A stretch of DNA of 64,000 bases from Turicibacter sp. TJ11 (GCF_021497505.1 NZ_CP069349.1:1641001-1705000); one strand, 5' to 3'. Positions 37,294 through 46,746 are shown, counted from the stretch's first letter. Program-made: numbers and translations. Notes: generated by a model not told the origin, from the sequence alone.

Positions 37294-39420
37294 TCAGTCA
37301 CTGCTGACTTGATAAATCGTTACCTGATTTCGACCGTTTATTTTAGAGTGATACAAAGCTTCATCCGCCAAAGCAATTCCTTGTTCTAATTTATCTTCTT
37401 CTAAATGATAATGATAAACTCCAAAACTTGCTGTTATCTGATATGGAACGGATGATGTATCTGAGAAACTAAATTGAATGTTTTGTAATTCATCACTAAG
37501 CACTTCGACTAATTTCAGAACTGACTCCTCGGATTGGTTAACTAAAAAGACAATAAACTCTTCTCCCCCATAACGTCCTGCTATCATCTGTTTATTTTTA
37601 TACTTATTTAATAAACAACCGACTTTTTCAATGACCTCATCTCCTGCTTGATGACCAAATGTATCGTTAACTTTTTTAAAGTAATCCACATCAAACATAA
37701 TGACACTTAGTTTCTTTGTGTGATCATTTTGATCAAATAGCTGTTGCCCCTTTTTCAATACTTCCATTCGATTGTAAATATGAGTCAAACCATCATAACG
37801 AGCTAAGTAATTTGTTTGTTTATATAATCGAGCATTTTCTAACGCAATAGCGATATAAGAAGCTAGCAGACTTAACTTACTTAAATCTTGTAGGGTATAC
37901 TGATTCACTTCATAAGATTGGACACTGATGTAGCCCGTTACTTTATCTTGAATCAGTAGCGGACAACATAATAAAGAACGTACCCCTTTATGATCTAAAC
38001 TCACATTTCTTCTTAAATCATAAGCTTCATACTCTTTATCAAAATCATAAATAATCAAGTCTTTTTGATGAGTTAAACAATAAGCACCTAAGCTTTTTTC
38101 CTCTTTACTAGTCACGACCTTTGACTCTAGTAATCCATTTGTCACAATAGAAACAAAGTACTCATGATGGCAATGGTAATTAGATTCATCAAATTGTGTC
38201 ACTACTAAAAAAGTTGTATCCATCAGTTTTGAAAGTTCTTTTTGTACACGCATAATAATTTTTTTAGAATCCAGTTTTTGTGTGAAAGAACGACCAATTT
38301 CTGAAATCATCTGTAATTCATCATATAATGATTTTAATACTTTGGCTTCACTAATGATCTTTTCTTTGGCTAAGCGTTTACTCCAAATTTCTGAACGTTT
38401 TAACTCCATTTGATGTTCAAAATTAGAATTAATCTCGTAGTAATCTAAAGCTTTTTTATAATTCTCTAACTGTTTATAAAGTTCAACTAATGATTTACAA
38501 ATCTTACTGTATAGAAGCGGTGCTTGTAACTGCTGACTGTACTGATGTGCTTTTAGCAAATGTTCTTCTGCTAATTGATAACGACTAAGTTCATACTCTA
38601 CTTTTCCCCATTCATAATAAGTCAGAACTAATTGTTCTAATAGCTCGCTGCTTTTAGCAATGTGAATGGCGTTACCAAAATCTATATACGATTGTTCATA
38701 ATCTTCTAGTCGATAGTTAATAATTCCTCTAATACGATAACATTCACAAATTAATAAACGATATTCTAAATTTAAAGAATGATCTAACGCTTTTTGGATA
38801 AATGTCATAGCCCCATCTAGATGATTATCGGCTAAATATAATCGAGCTTCTAGTATATCTAGCACCACTTGATGTGACTCATCACTTGGACGATCTAACT
38901 TTCGAATAGCCTCTAACGCTTGTTTTGCATTTAGGTCATAGCCAAGTTCTAAATAATTAACTGCAATATTCGCTAAGACTTGAATCGTTAAATATGGATT
39001 TTTACTTTTCTCAGCTAAGCGTAATGCCTTCATTCCAAAGTTCAAACTTTCATCATACATCCCTAGTCCAAAATACGTGCACATCATCCCACTATAATTA
39101 GAGATAATCCCAAGATGATCTTGAACTTGTTCTAATAATTTTAAACCTTTTTCAAAATACTCTAAGCTTTTTTCTCGACTCAATGCTTCTATCGCATCAA
39201 ATCCACAAAAGTTCAAAAGTCGCCCACCGATTTGATATAATTCTTTACTTTGAATAAAAGCAATAAATTGTTCTAATTCTTCAAATGAAAATTTCCCCTG
39301 ATACTTCATTCCCTTAATGAGTGAAACAACTTCATCACATGATAACTCTTTATTCAAAAGCTTATTATATACTCTGATTAACTCTAAATTTAAACTACTA
39401 ATCTCTTTCATTCTAACCAT
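37294..39420 (-). CDS. TPR-GAF-GGDEF diguanylate cyclase
   Basis: A soluble protein of about 708 residues. The N-terminal 330 residues are TPR-like helical repeats (for example ISNYSGMMCTYFGLGMYDESLNF, LVLTYYEWGKVEYELSRYQLAEEHL). Then comes a short coiled coil, a GAF domain (about 375-535) and a C-terminal GGDEF domain (about 550-700) with FDVDYFKKVNDTFGHQAGDEV and the active site RYGGEEF. This implies c-di-GMP synthesis under peptide or protein control through the TPR part. I see no RxxD inhibition site before GGEEF. An ATG three codons downstream (39411) is an equally good start. Confidence 0.88.
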   Translation of the reverse strand: MVRMKEISSLNLELIRVYNKLLNKELSCDEVVSLIKGMKYQGKFSFEELEQFIAFIQSKELYQIGGRLLNFCGFDAIEALSREKSLEYFEKGLKLLEQVQDHLGIISNYSGMMCTYFGLGMYDESLNFGMKALRLAEKSKNPYLTIQVLANIAVNYLELGYDLNAKQALEAIRKLDRPSDESHQVVLDILEARLYLADNHLDGAMTFIQKALDHSLNLEYRLLICECYRIRGIINYRLEDYEQSYIDFGNAIHIAKSSELLEQLVLTYYEWGKVEYELSRYQLAEEHLLKAHQYSQQLQAPLLYSKICKSLVELYKQLENYKKALDYYEINSNFEHQMELKRSEIWSKRLAKEKIISEAKVLKSLYDELQMISEIGRSFTQKLDSKKIIMRVQKELSKLMDTTFLVVTQFDESNYHCHHEYFVSIVTNGLLESKVVTSKEEKSLGAYCLTHQKDLIIYDFDKEYEAYDLRRNVSLDHKGVRSLLCCPLLIQDKVTGYISVQSYEVNQYTLQDLSKLSLLASYIAIALENARLYKQTNYLARYDGLTHIYNRMEVLKKGQQLFDQNDHTKKLSVIMFDVDYFKKVNDTFGHQAGDEVIEKVGCLLNKYKNKQMIAGRYGGEEFIVFLVNQSEESVLKLVEVLSDELQNIQFSFSDTSSVPYQITASFGVYHYHLEEDKLEQGIALADEALYHSKINGRNQVTIYQVSSD

Positions 39421-39517
39421 CCCATATCATGACTATCACCTAAATTATACCATATTTTAGGTTTTAAAATTTATCGTATTTTAAAATGATTTTATTCTTT
39501 TTCTAAAAGTAAAAAAT

Positions 39518-39547
39518 AAAAATCCCTTTATGATGCAAGGGATTTTT
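39518..39547 (-). terminator. Terminator of the amino-acid ABC operon
   Basis: AAAAATCCCTT / AAGGGATTTTT hairpin directly after the substrate-binding gene. Confidence 0.85.
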
Positions 39548-39559
39548 ATGATCATCATT

Positions 39560-40402
39560 TTATTCTAAAATACCACTTTCAATAACAATATTATCAGGCG
39601 TTGCTGCTTCTCCATAAACAGGAGCTAATGTTTCTTCATAAGCAGCATGGAAGAAATCTTCTTTACCTAACTCAACAATTTCATGATTGATCCAATCTAA
39701 TAAATCCTGGTTTCCCTTTTGAACTGCTGCAGCAATTGTATCGACATTGCCTAACGATTCAATTCCAACTTTAAAACCTTCGTTCTCAAGTGCCCATGCT
39801 AACACTTCTGTATTATCTGTTGAAAGAGCATCACCACGACCATCTAATAAAGCGTTATAAGCTTCACTATATTGATCAAATTTCAATAAGTTAACGTCTG
39901 GGTAATTTTCTGTAAAATATGTTTCAGCAGTTGTTCCTTTACTGACAATGAGTGTTTTTCCATTTAACTGTTCAACATCTGTTATTAGTTGACTTTCAGG
40001 AGAAACTACACCTAAAGCGACTTTCATATAAGGAAGTGTAAAATCTACTTTTTCCTTTCTTTCTTCAGTAACAGTAAAGTTTGCTAAAATAATGTCCACT
40101 TTATTAGAAACTAAGTATTCCACTCGACTCGCTGCCTCTACCGGAACATACTCTACTTCTACTCCTAAATCTTTAGCGATGCGATTTCCAAAATAGACAT
40201 CATATCCTTGATAATCTCCATTAGAATCGACATATCCAAATGGTTTTTTGTCGCTAAATACTCCAATCACAATCTTACCACTTTCTTTAATCTCTTCAAC
40301 TGTTCTTGCTTGAGACTGACTATCACTAACTGAAGACGTTTGACAAGCCACAAACACTAATGTCAGTAACAAACTCATTAAACATACTAAACCTTTTTTC
40401 AT
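39560..40402 (-). CDS. Polar amino-acid ABC transporter substrate-binding lipoprotein
   Basis: A 280-residue family 3 solute-binding protein. The signal peptide ends in a lipobox (LVFVAC, Cys20). The body has KIVIGVFSDKKPFGYVD, GYDVYFGNRIAKDLG, DIILANFTVTEERKEKVDFTLPYM and KGTTAETYF, closest to binding proteins for polar amino acids (PEB1/cystine/glutamine type). Exact ligand unknown. Last gene of a four-gene operon whose first permease is disrupted. Confidence 0.87.
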   Translation of the reverse strand: MKKGLVCLMSLLLTLVFVACQTSSVSDSQSQARTVEEIKESGKIVIGVFSDKKPFGYVDSNGDYQGYDVYFGNRIAKDLGVEVEYVPVEAASRVEYLVSNKVDIILANFTVTEERKEKVDFTLPYMKVALGVVSPESQLITDVEQLNGKTLIVSKGTTAETYFTENYPDVNLLKFDQYSEAYNALLDGRGDALSTDNTEVLAWALENEGFKVGIESLGNVDTIAAAVQKGNQDLLDWINHEIVELGKEDFFHAAYEETLAPVYGEAATPDNIVIESGILE

Positions 40403-40417
40403 TTTTATTTATCCCTT

Positions 40418-41161
40418 CTATTCAAACTTAAATAAATTTAAAAACTGCTGAGCCCTTTTTGTTTTTGGATTTGTAAAAAAAGTTTCTGGATCACTTTCCT
40501 CCACAATTTTTCCTTCATCTAAAAAGATAATTCGATCGGCAATCGCACGAGCAAATCCTATTTCATGAGTCACAATAACCATGGTACTTCCCTCTTTAGC
40601 TAGTGAAAGAACAACATCTAAAACTTCCCGAACCATTTCTGGATCAAGAGCGGCTGTTATTTCGTCAAACAATAAAATTTCTGGTTTCATACAAAGCGCA
40701 CGAACAATCGCAACTCGCTGCTTTTGTCCACCTGATAACTGGCGTGGATAAGCCTTTTTCTTATCTAACAATCCAACACGAGCTAACAACTGCTCTGCTT
40801 CTTTCATCACTTCTTCTTTATTGCGTCCTTGAGCTTTTGTTGGTCCAAGAAGAATATTATGTAGGACATCCATATGAGGAAATAGTTCATAACTTTGAAA
40901 GACCATTCCAATTTTTTGTCTAATTAAAGACATATTATGACTCTCATAACTAATTCGTTCATCTTCTAGTAAAATATCTCCTTCTTGAATTTGTTCAAGT
41001 CCATTAATACATCGAAGCAAAGTGCTTTTTCCACAACCAGATGGTCCTAAAATAACAACAACTTCTCCTTTTTTCACTTCTAATGATAAATCCGAAAAAA
41101 TGATATTTTCATCATATCGTTTAGTCACATGATCTAATTTTAAGATAGTTTCACTCAACAT
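40418..41161 (-). CDS. Polar amino-acid ABC transporter ATPase
   Basis: A 247-residue ATPase of the GlnQ class: Walker A GPSGCGKST, Q-loop FQSYELFPHM, signature LSGGQKQRVAIVRAL, Walker B LLFDEITAALDPE, switch VTHEIGF. Note EITAALD in place of the more common EPTSALD. I start at the ATG at 41161, with GGGAGGTG upstream; it begins just after the permease stop. The longer frame from 41260 only reads through the permease gene. Confidence 0.9.
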   Translation of the reverse strand: MLSETILKLDHVTKRYDENIIFSDLSLEVKKGEVVVILGPSGCGKSTLLRCINGLEQIQEGDILLEDERISYESHNMSLIRQKIGMVFQSYELFPHMDVLHNILLGPTKAQGRNKEEVMKEAEQLLARVGLLDKKKAYPRQLSGGQKQRVAIVRALCMKPEILLFDEITAALDPEMVREVLDVVLSLAKEGSTMVIVTHEIGFARAIADRIIFLDEGKIVEESDPETFFTNPKTKRAQQFLNLFKFE

Positions 41162-41166
41162 TTTTT

Positions 41167-41844
41167 CTACACCTCCCACCATTTCTCTAATTTCATCGCT
41201 AACAACGAAATTGGATAACAGATGATAAAATAAAGAATAAAAATAACACCATAAATCCACAACGCCGCACTTGGGACTGTTAATCGAGAGGCTTCAATAA
41301 TTTGTTGTCCCACTTTCACCACCTCTACTACTCCAATTAAAACAATCAATGATGTCGTTTTAATAATTCGAGTGATTAAATTAATGGTCTGTGGCAATAA
41401 ACGTCTAATAGTCTGTGGAATGATAATATACTGATAAAGCTGTCTTCGACTTAATCCAACAGCAAGTCCTGTTTCGTATTGATGCTTAGGAATCGAGTTT
41501 AATGCCCCTCGGACGAGATCCCCCATTTCAGCAATTCCCCAGAAAGAAAAAACTAAAACAGCTGCTAATTCACCAGATAAGTTCACACCAAATGATTTAC
41601 TTAAACCGAAATAAGCTAAAAAAAGTAACACAAGTTGTGGAATAATTCGAACGATATTTAAGTAAATTCGACAAATGAATCTAATGACTTTAGAATTTAT
41701 ACTCATCAAAACGCCCATCCCAGTTCCTAAAATCATTGAAACTAAAACAGAAAGTAACGAAATTTCTAATGTCACACCTAATCCTTCTAATAAACGAATA
41801 AAATTTCTTCCTTCAAATAAAACGCTAATTCCCCAATCCTGCAT
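41167..41844 (-). CDS. Polar amino-acid ABC transporter permease (second subunit)
   Basis: A 225-residue HisM/GlnP-type permease, about five helices. The N-terminal GLGVTLEISLLSVLVSMILGT and the EAA loop YETGLAVGLSRRQLYQYIIIPQTIR are typical. It overlaps the disrupted first permease by 20 bp. Probably translationally coupled in the intact operon, so the IS upstream may reduce its expression as well. Confidence 0.88.
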   Translation of the reverse strand: MQDWGISVLFEGRNFIRLLEGLGVTLEISLLSVLVSMILGTGMGVLMSINSKVIRFICRIYLNIVRIIPQLVLLFLAYFGLSKSFGVNLSGELAAVLVFSFWGIAEMGDLVRGALNSIPKHQYETGLAVGLSRRQLYQYIIIPQTIRRLLPQTINLITRIIKTTSLIVLIGVVEVVKVGQQIIEASRLTVPSAALWIYGVIFILYFIICYPISLLAMKLEKWWEV

Positions 41845-42322
41845 AACGCACCTTCCTTTCGATCAAACCTAAAATCAAAGAAATAGGTAGCAGTATGAGT
41901 AAATAGGAGATAACTAACATGAATAAAGCTTCGTCGGTTTTGTAATATAAACCAATTAACCCTTTAGCCACATACATTAAATCTCCGAGTGCAACAACAC
42001 TAAAAACTGATGTTTCTTTAATTAAAAAAATGACATTAGCACTAAAAGCAGGTAAAGCAATAACAGCAGCTTGTGGAATAATAATATATCGTAAGACTTG
42101 CCATTTTGTTAATCCTAAACTTAATCCTGATTCTGTTTGACTTATTGGAATAGCTTCAAGCCCACTACGAAAGGCCTCAGCCATATAACTTCCACCTAAA
42201 AAAGTTAATCCTAATACCCCGCATGCTTCAGAACTTAAAAAGATTCCTAGCTTCGGCAACCCGAAATATAAGAAAAACAACTGAATTAATGAGGGCACTG
42301 AAAAACAACTCACAAAAAAAGG

Positions 42323-42355
42323 AAAACACTGAAGCCTGAAGGGTTTCAGTGTTTT
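42323..42355. terminator. Left-end hairpin of the IS
   Basis: AAAACACTGAA / TTTCAGTGTTTT with a following T-tract, 32 bp inside the left terminal repeat; it would stop transcription entering from the disrupted permease side. Confidence 0.75.
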
Positions 42356-42407
42356 TTTATCATTTGTGATATAATGACTTGACTAATGACATTTTTGGAG
42401 GCTCATC

Positions 42408-43960
42408 ATGATTAAAGACTTTGAACAATTATCCTTAAATCTTTCTCAAGGACATCCCTTATACGATAAAATCGTTCCCAAAAATCATCCCTTACGTTTA
42501 ATTGAGGAACAGATTGATTTTTCATTTGTCACACCGTTACTAAGTGATCGTTATTCCATTGATTATGGACGTCCTGCCTATTCTCCTGAAGTCATGTTTA
42601 AGTTATTATTCCTTAAAATGCTTTACAATCTGTCGGATGAGCGTGTCATTCAAGAGGCTCAAGTCAATATGGCTTATAAATACTTTTTGAATTTAGACCC
42701 GAAGATCCACTCATGCATCCGTCTTCCTTAACTAAGTTCAGAAAACTGAGATTAAATCAGGAGGATATCTTAGAGAATTTATTAGGTGAAGTGATTAACC
42801 AAGCGATTCAAAAGAACTTAATTCCATCAAAGACACTGATCCTGGATGCCACACATACACGAAGTCAGTATAAAGTTAAAACTCCCATTGAGAATTTAAG
42901 AGATGTTTCTAAAAATATCCGAAAACAACTTTATCGTTACGTTCCTGAGGTGAAGGATCATGTTCCTCCAAAGCTTCATTCCACTGCTTCACTTGAAGAA
43001 GAGGTCATTTATACTCAAGAATTAATAGAGTTTTCTCATCGCTATCAAGATAAAAATAGACAGATTCAAGAAGCGAGAGAAAAAGCGTCAGACATCCTAA
43101 AAAATGGAACCTACCAAGCCATTCTTTCTGTCTCAGATCCAGAAGCTAAAATGGGTTATAAATCTAAAACTGAGGCGTTTGCCGGATATAAGACACATCT
43201 AGCCATCACGGAGGAGCGTCTCATGACAGCGATTGAAGTGACCACGGGTGAAGTCAGTGATGGAAAGTATTTAAAAACATTGGTTGAAAAATCAAAAAAG
43301 AACGGGATAGAAGTGAAAGAAGTCTTAGCGGATGCCGCCTATTCAAGTAAAGAGAACTTAGGGTACATGGAGCAAGAAAATATAACGGCTGTAACGCCGT
43401 TAAATCCCATCGTCTTAAATGGTGGAAAACGAGAAGTTGAAGGATTTGAATATAATAAAGATGCGGGACAAATGAGATGTCCAGCTGGACATTTAAGTGT
43501 CAGAAAAGCCCGTACAGGAAAGAAAAATCAAAAAAAGAATCAAAGTTTAACGTATTACTTTGAGATAGAAAAATGTAAGCATTGTCCTTTAAGAGATGGA
43601 TGTTATCGACCAGGGGCTAAGTCGAAAACCTATTCTGTGACCCTTAAATCGGACATTCATCAAAAAGCCATCGACTATCAGAAGACAAATGAATTTAAGG
43701 ATAGGAAAAAACAACGTTATAAAATTGAGGCGAAAAATGCCGAGTTAAAACAGTCTCACGGATTTCAAACATGTAAATTCGCGAGACTTTTCGGCATGAA
43801 AATCCAAGCCTATTTAACAGCTTTTGTCGTTAATACGAAGAGAATAGTGAAGTTAGTGACAGAAAAACAAGCTATCTTTCAGATAGGTTTATTGGATCTC
43901 ATACAAAAAATGGATATGATAGAGAATAAAGAAAAAGGAGCTTATTATTTTATAAAATAA
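42408..43960 (+). pseudogene. IS1182-family transposase with a frameshift
   Basis: The DDE transposase is split in two frames. The first (42408-42731) has the family N-terminus (HPLYDKIVPKNHPLRLIEEQIDFSF, here in part) up to YFLNLDP. The second continues as EDPLMHPSSLTKFRKLRL to the C-terminus (NTKRIVKLV). The join is at about 42703-42706 in GACCCGAAGATCC: one missing base restores a single reading frame. No slippery heptamer is visible, so this looks like an inactivating mutation rather than programmed frameshifting. GGAGGCTCATC precedes the ATG. Confidence 0.85.
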
Positions 43961-43973
43961 TAAGCTCCTTTTT
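43932..43973. terminator. Right-end hairpin of the IS
   Basis: Two 20-nt arms with an AT loop, overlapping the last codons of the transposase. Both arms are identical to those of the terminator at 24887-24926. Confidence 0.85.
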
Positions 43974-44185
43974 CAGTGGCCTCGAATTAATAGAGGAGTA
44001 TTTCTTGAAAGCTCAATATAAACACCAATCACTCTATTCAAAACCGGAATCTTATAATATCGAATGACACAACAAATAAATCCCCAAAAAGTAGATAATA
44101 GAATTCCAAAAAAAGCAATACTAATGGTTAACTTAGCAGCCTCTACATACATCGGTGCATACGTCCTAATAAACTCAAAATCCAT

Positions 44186-44308
44186 TATCTCCCTCCTCAA
44201 TGAAAATAATTTAGATGTATCTGATAATAATCATATGAATCATTTAGACAAAAAATTCCATTCAAAATTTATTAACAACATAAAAATGTATTTAATGCTA
44301 ATTTTTTA
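44186..44308 (-). other. Upstream region of the amino-acid ABC operon
   Basis: AT-rich leader holding the operon promoter, ending where the long direct repeat begins at 44309. Confidence 0.4.
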
Positions 44309-44834
44309 CTAAAAAATTAAAAAAGCGTTGAATCTTAAAAGAATCAACGCTTTTTCTATATCATCTACTTACCATTTAATGCTTCCACAGTTATAAATGG
44401 AGGATATCCATTTCACACAGGATTTGTTGATGAACCCTTACATCGGTGGTAGCAAGCATTAAGAAAAAATACTTTTTTATTATCAGTTATTATCTTGATA
44501 AGCTCATTTCTTTTCTTAGTTTGTCTGCATATAGTCCTACTAAAATCTCAAATAGCACTTTGGTTACTTTCTATTAATGCGTAAAAGCCTCGTTACAGTC
44601 TCGCGCAGGTAGCTACATCTACTCAAATTTCATTTTCATTCATTTTCGCAGTGACACTGCTGCATTGGGTGGCGCTAATTACATATTACAAAATCTAACT
44701 CAAATACTGTCTCGCGCAAGTGGCTTCAGTCCACTCACTCATCACCTTGCTCGACTTCGTGGTGAAGCTATTGCATCGGGTCGGGCTAATGCTTACACGT
44801 CTTTACGTGTAAGCATAGTCACGACCTCGACATG
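44309..44834. repeat. Left long direct repeat of the island (contains the rlmD 3' end)
   Basis: Matches 56981-57720. Shared blocks are about 44309-44552 (terminator AAAAAGCGTTGA/TCAACGCTTTTT plus a gene tail on the minus strand ending EALNGK) and about 44598-44834 (repeats, the last 13 codons of rlmD and the sequence to CGACATG). The two copies differ by scattered substitutions, and the right copy has about 270 extra bp in the middle. Similarity ends after CGACATG, where the right copy enters the intact rlmD gene. Confidence 0.9.
44593..44795. repeat. Two units of a diverged ~95-bp tandem repeat
   Basis: Units at about 44593-44692 and 44698-44795 share CTCGCGCA, TGCAT-GGGT-GGCTAAT and similar blocks in the same order. 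The second is nearly identical to units at 57256 and 57583. Confidence 0.65.
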
Positions 44835-44856
44835 GCTTGAGAGGACAGAATAAATG

Positions 44857-44931
44857 TCATTTGAGTATGTTCGTTCTCGGAAACATATCCACTGCGTTTT
44901 TAGTACTATCGGAAGACGGGAACATATCCAT
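44857..44931 (-). pseudogene. Fragments resembling the rlmD C-terminal DMFP motif, twice in frame
   Basis: The minus strand reads MDMFPSSDSTKNAVDMFPRT then NILK-stop. DMFP is the conserved motif just before the rlmD integration site (the intact gene has DMFPQTAHVEVV). Its presence twice within 16 codons, next to a real rlmD 3' end, suggests leftover pieces of foreign rlmD ends. Confidence 0.45.
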
Positions 44932-45066
44932 TCATGATAAAAAATAACGTGTCTAATTGCATAATCATGATTGAGTAGAGTTGTCAAAAGAATAAACATA
45001 ACGTATTTCAGTAAGTTTTTTCCTGTTATTTCAATAATGCATTCATCGTATTCATTGCATCGCCAC

Positions 45067-45156
45067 TTATTCTTCCGGCTGAATCAATACTACCTCCTGC
45101 TCTGAGATGACAATAATGATATCACCTGAAGCTGGTATCCCCTTGTTGGAAGTATA
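45067..45156 (-). pseudogene. Unidentified gene tail
   Basis: An open frame without a start reads GIPASGDIIIVISEQEVVL then IQPEE-stop; a stop codon closes it a few codons upstream. It looks like the end of a lost gene next to the element edge, where an integrase would be expected, but I cannot assign a family. Confidence 0.3.
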
Positions 45157-45218
45157 TCTTTAAAAAAATTTGACAAAACTTATCATCTAGTACAATTTCC
45201 ATGCCTAAAACCACAATA

Positions 45219-45713
45219 TTAATATCCCTCGACTACTATAACTTCACCTTCTTCATCAGTTGGGGGTTGAAAATGATCATAATAAGTGGAAGCTGTTTGC
45301 TCCGTCAATATGATATCATTTTGATGATTTCCGTTTCTTTTTCGAATACGTTCCATACACACTTCCTTAGGTGTCTTTATATAATAGATTTTGGGTTCTA
45401 TGTCGTATTTCTTTAATAATGAAATATATTCATTTCTCATTTCTCTAGACCAAAATGAATAATCGAGAACAATATCAATGTTTTGCATGATAAGTGAAAT
45501 TAGTTTTTCATCAAGATAGGTTTTAATATCTTCTAAAACCTCCTGAGGTAAAGGATGTTCATTAAAACCTCGTTTGAATGATTCTTCATCATAAGATAGT
45601 ATTGTCATCCCGGTACTTTCAAATTTTTTTGCTAGTGTTGATTTACCTGATCCCGCAGGGCCGCACATTAAAATAACTTTACTTTTCGACAAATTATCTA
45701 CTGTATTTTTCAT
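45219..45713 (-). CDS. P-loop kinase-like ATPase
   Basis: A 164-residue P-loop protein: Walker A MCGPAGSGKSTLAKK (about residue 17), then DYSFWSREMRNEY and an RIRKRN lid-like arginine segment near residue 122. The pattern is that of small nucleotide/antibiotic kinases (AAA_33 type). Substrate unknown. AGGAG with 9-nt spacing precedes the ATG. It lies in the accessory island with other modification-type enzymes, so a role against a small molecule is possible but unproven. Confidence 0.75.
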   Translation of the reverse strand: MKNTVDNLSKSKVILMCGPAGSGKSTLAKKFESTGMTILSYDEESFKRGFNEHPLPQEVLEDIKTYLDEKLISLIMQNIDIVLDYSFWSREMRNEYISLLKKYDIEPKIYYIKTPKEVCMERIRKRNGNHQNDIILTEQTASTYYDHFQPPTDEEGEVIVVEGY

Positions 45714-45757
45714 TGATATAAACTCCTATAACAAACCAAGAAAACATGACACTCTCC

Positions 45758-46136
45758 TTAAGCATTATTACTATTCGCTCTTTTCATGATTTCCTGTACT
45801 ATTGATGTTTTAGCATTTTCATAGTGCTGGACATGCCTCCATTTATTCTTTGCCAAGCTTCGTTTGACTTGTGCATATTTGTCCCGATCAGTATCATTAG
45901 TCCGCAACCAATCACGGAAGCGTAACATTCTATCAATCTCTGATGTGCCCAAACTGAACACATGCAGATTAATATCGGTATCCGGTCCTTTAAACAAACG
46001 ATGCTCAAACCAGTCAGGTTCTCGAATCTGTAGCACATATCCGGCCGCTTCCAACACTGGAACGTAGGATGACTCATCAGCAGAATCCTTAACAACCAAC
46101 CGTATTCTTTTGCAACTCATCATCCGTTGTAGGCAT
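45758..46136 (-). pseudogene. GrpB-family protein with internal deletion
   Basis: The C-terminal part is clearly GrpB/UPF0157: VPVLEAAGYVLQIREPDWFEHR, LFKGPDTDINLHVFS, MLRFRDWLRTN. The normal N-terminus MPTTDDELQKNTVG is present from the ATG at 46136 but in another frame and stops after 15 codons. The central strands (around EHIGSTSVPGL in intact members) are missing. This is therefore one gene that lost an internal segment of very roughly 70 codons, with the junction near 46090-46100. Confidence 0.65.
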
Positions 46137-46251
46137 GGAGGTATTATTAGATATCATCTTATCGCACTTCTTTGCTGCTTATTATCTAGGGTTAAACTTA
46201 ACTACTATTTTTTCTTTGCGATATAAAATACATAACTGTAATAATCTACTA

Positions 46252-46746
46252 CTAATCTAAAATAAAGCGATTATAAGCTATCCTTTTTCCTGTGTTTGTT
46301 TTAAAGTTTTCATCTATACACTTTTTTATCTTTTCCTGTTCTTTTTCTTTATCCATAACCGTTAAATTTTCAAGCAAATCAGCTTCCCATTGTATTTGAA
46401 AATCAAGTCCATCAATTTTAGATGGAGTATGATGGTTGCCTATTATAAAGCATATTCTATCAATATTTTTGTTATAGCCTACCTTTTTTAATATTTCTTT
46501 CGCTACTTCTGGTCCTTCCTTTTCTTGATAGACACCATCAATAGAACCGTATTTTTTTTGTGCTTCAACCGCACCAATATCATGTAGTATAGCAATAATA
46601 CTGATGAATTCTTTTTCTTCCTCTCCGATATTTTCTCCTTTCATTATATCTTCTGCATTTTTCAAAACTTTGAGAGTATGCTCTATGCCAAAAGGAATTT
46701 CTTTGAATACTTCTTTCATCTCTATAATAATTTTTTCTTTAAACAT
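46252..46746 (-). CDS. HD-domain phosphohydrolase
   Basis: A 164-residue HD-domain protein: GIEHTLKVLKNAEDI (first metal His), IIAILHDIGAVEA (HD pair, about residue 54) and IGNHHTPSK (later His pair). Such stand-alone HD proteins hydrolyse phosphate esters, often nucleotides; substrate unknown. TGGAGG with 6-nt spacing precedes the ATG. Part of the island cargo. Confidence 0.8.
   Translation of the reverse strand: MFKEKIIIEMKEVFKEIPFGIEHTLKVLKNAEDIMKGENIGEEEKEFISIIAILHDIGAVEAQKKYGSIDGVYQEKEGPEVAKEILKKVGYNKNIDRICFIIGNHHTPSKIDGLDFQIQWEADLLENLTVMDKEKEQEKIKKCIDENFKTNTGKRIAYNRFILD

Larger units (their letters stand above)
42291..43983 (+). mobile_element. IS1182-family insertion sequence, 1693 bp
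   Basis: Terminal inverted repeats GAGGGCACTGAAAAA (left) and GAGGCCACTGAAAAA (right, read inward) differ at one position. The element is flanked by an 8-bp target duplication GAATTAAT (42283-42290 and 43984-43991). It carries one transposase gene, now frameshifted. Strong hairpins sit just inside both ends (42323-42355 and 43932-43973), which should insulate the element from outside transcription. Confidence 0.93.
41825..44185 (-). pseudogene. Amino-acid ABC transporter permease (first subunit), split by an IS
   Basis: The two parts join into one typical permease of about 220 residues. The N-terminal 67 residues (MDFEFIRTYAPMY...ELSRNTPLLI) are encoded at 43985-44185 and the rest (QLFFLYFGLPKLG...RYAGLGN) at 41825-42282. 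The IS sits between Ile67 and the next Gln with the 8-bp sequence GAATTAAT (plus strand) on both sides. The start is the ATG at 44185 with GAGGAGGG upstream. The split removes the EAA loop from the N-terminal fragment, so the transporter should be non-functional unless another permease replaces it. Confidence 0.92.

Noticed and set aside
41162-41260. N-terminal extension of the amino-acid ABC ATPase
   Set aside because: The extra residues overlap the permease gene in another frame; the ATG at 41161 has its own ribosome binding site and begins the normal ATPase fold.
42690-42731. Programmed frameshift in the IS1182-type transposase
   Set aside because: No slippery heptamer is present at the join; a single-base loss explains the two frames more simply.
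44309-44552. Functional gene for the minus-strand tail ending EALNGK
   Set aside because: The frame is cut by a TGA a few codons upstream in both repeat copies and no start or upstream domain is present; treated as a remnant within the repeat.
44665-44853. Short reading frames inside the ~95-bp repeats (also 57416-57721)
   Set aside because: They arise from the repeat sequence itself, have no ribosome binding site, and read across repeat and rlmD antisense sequence.
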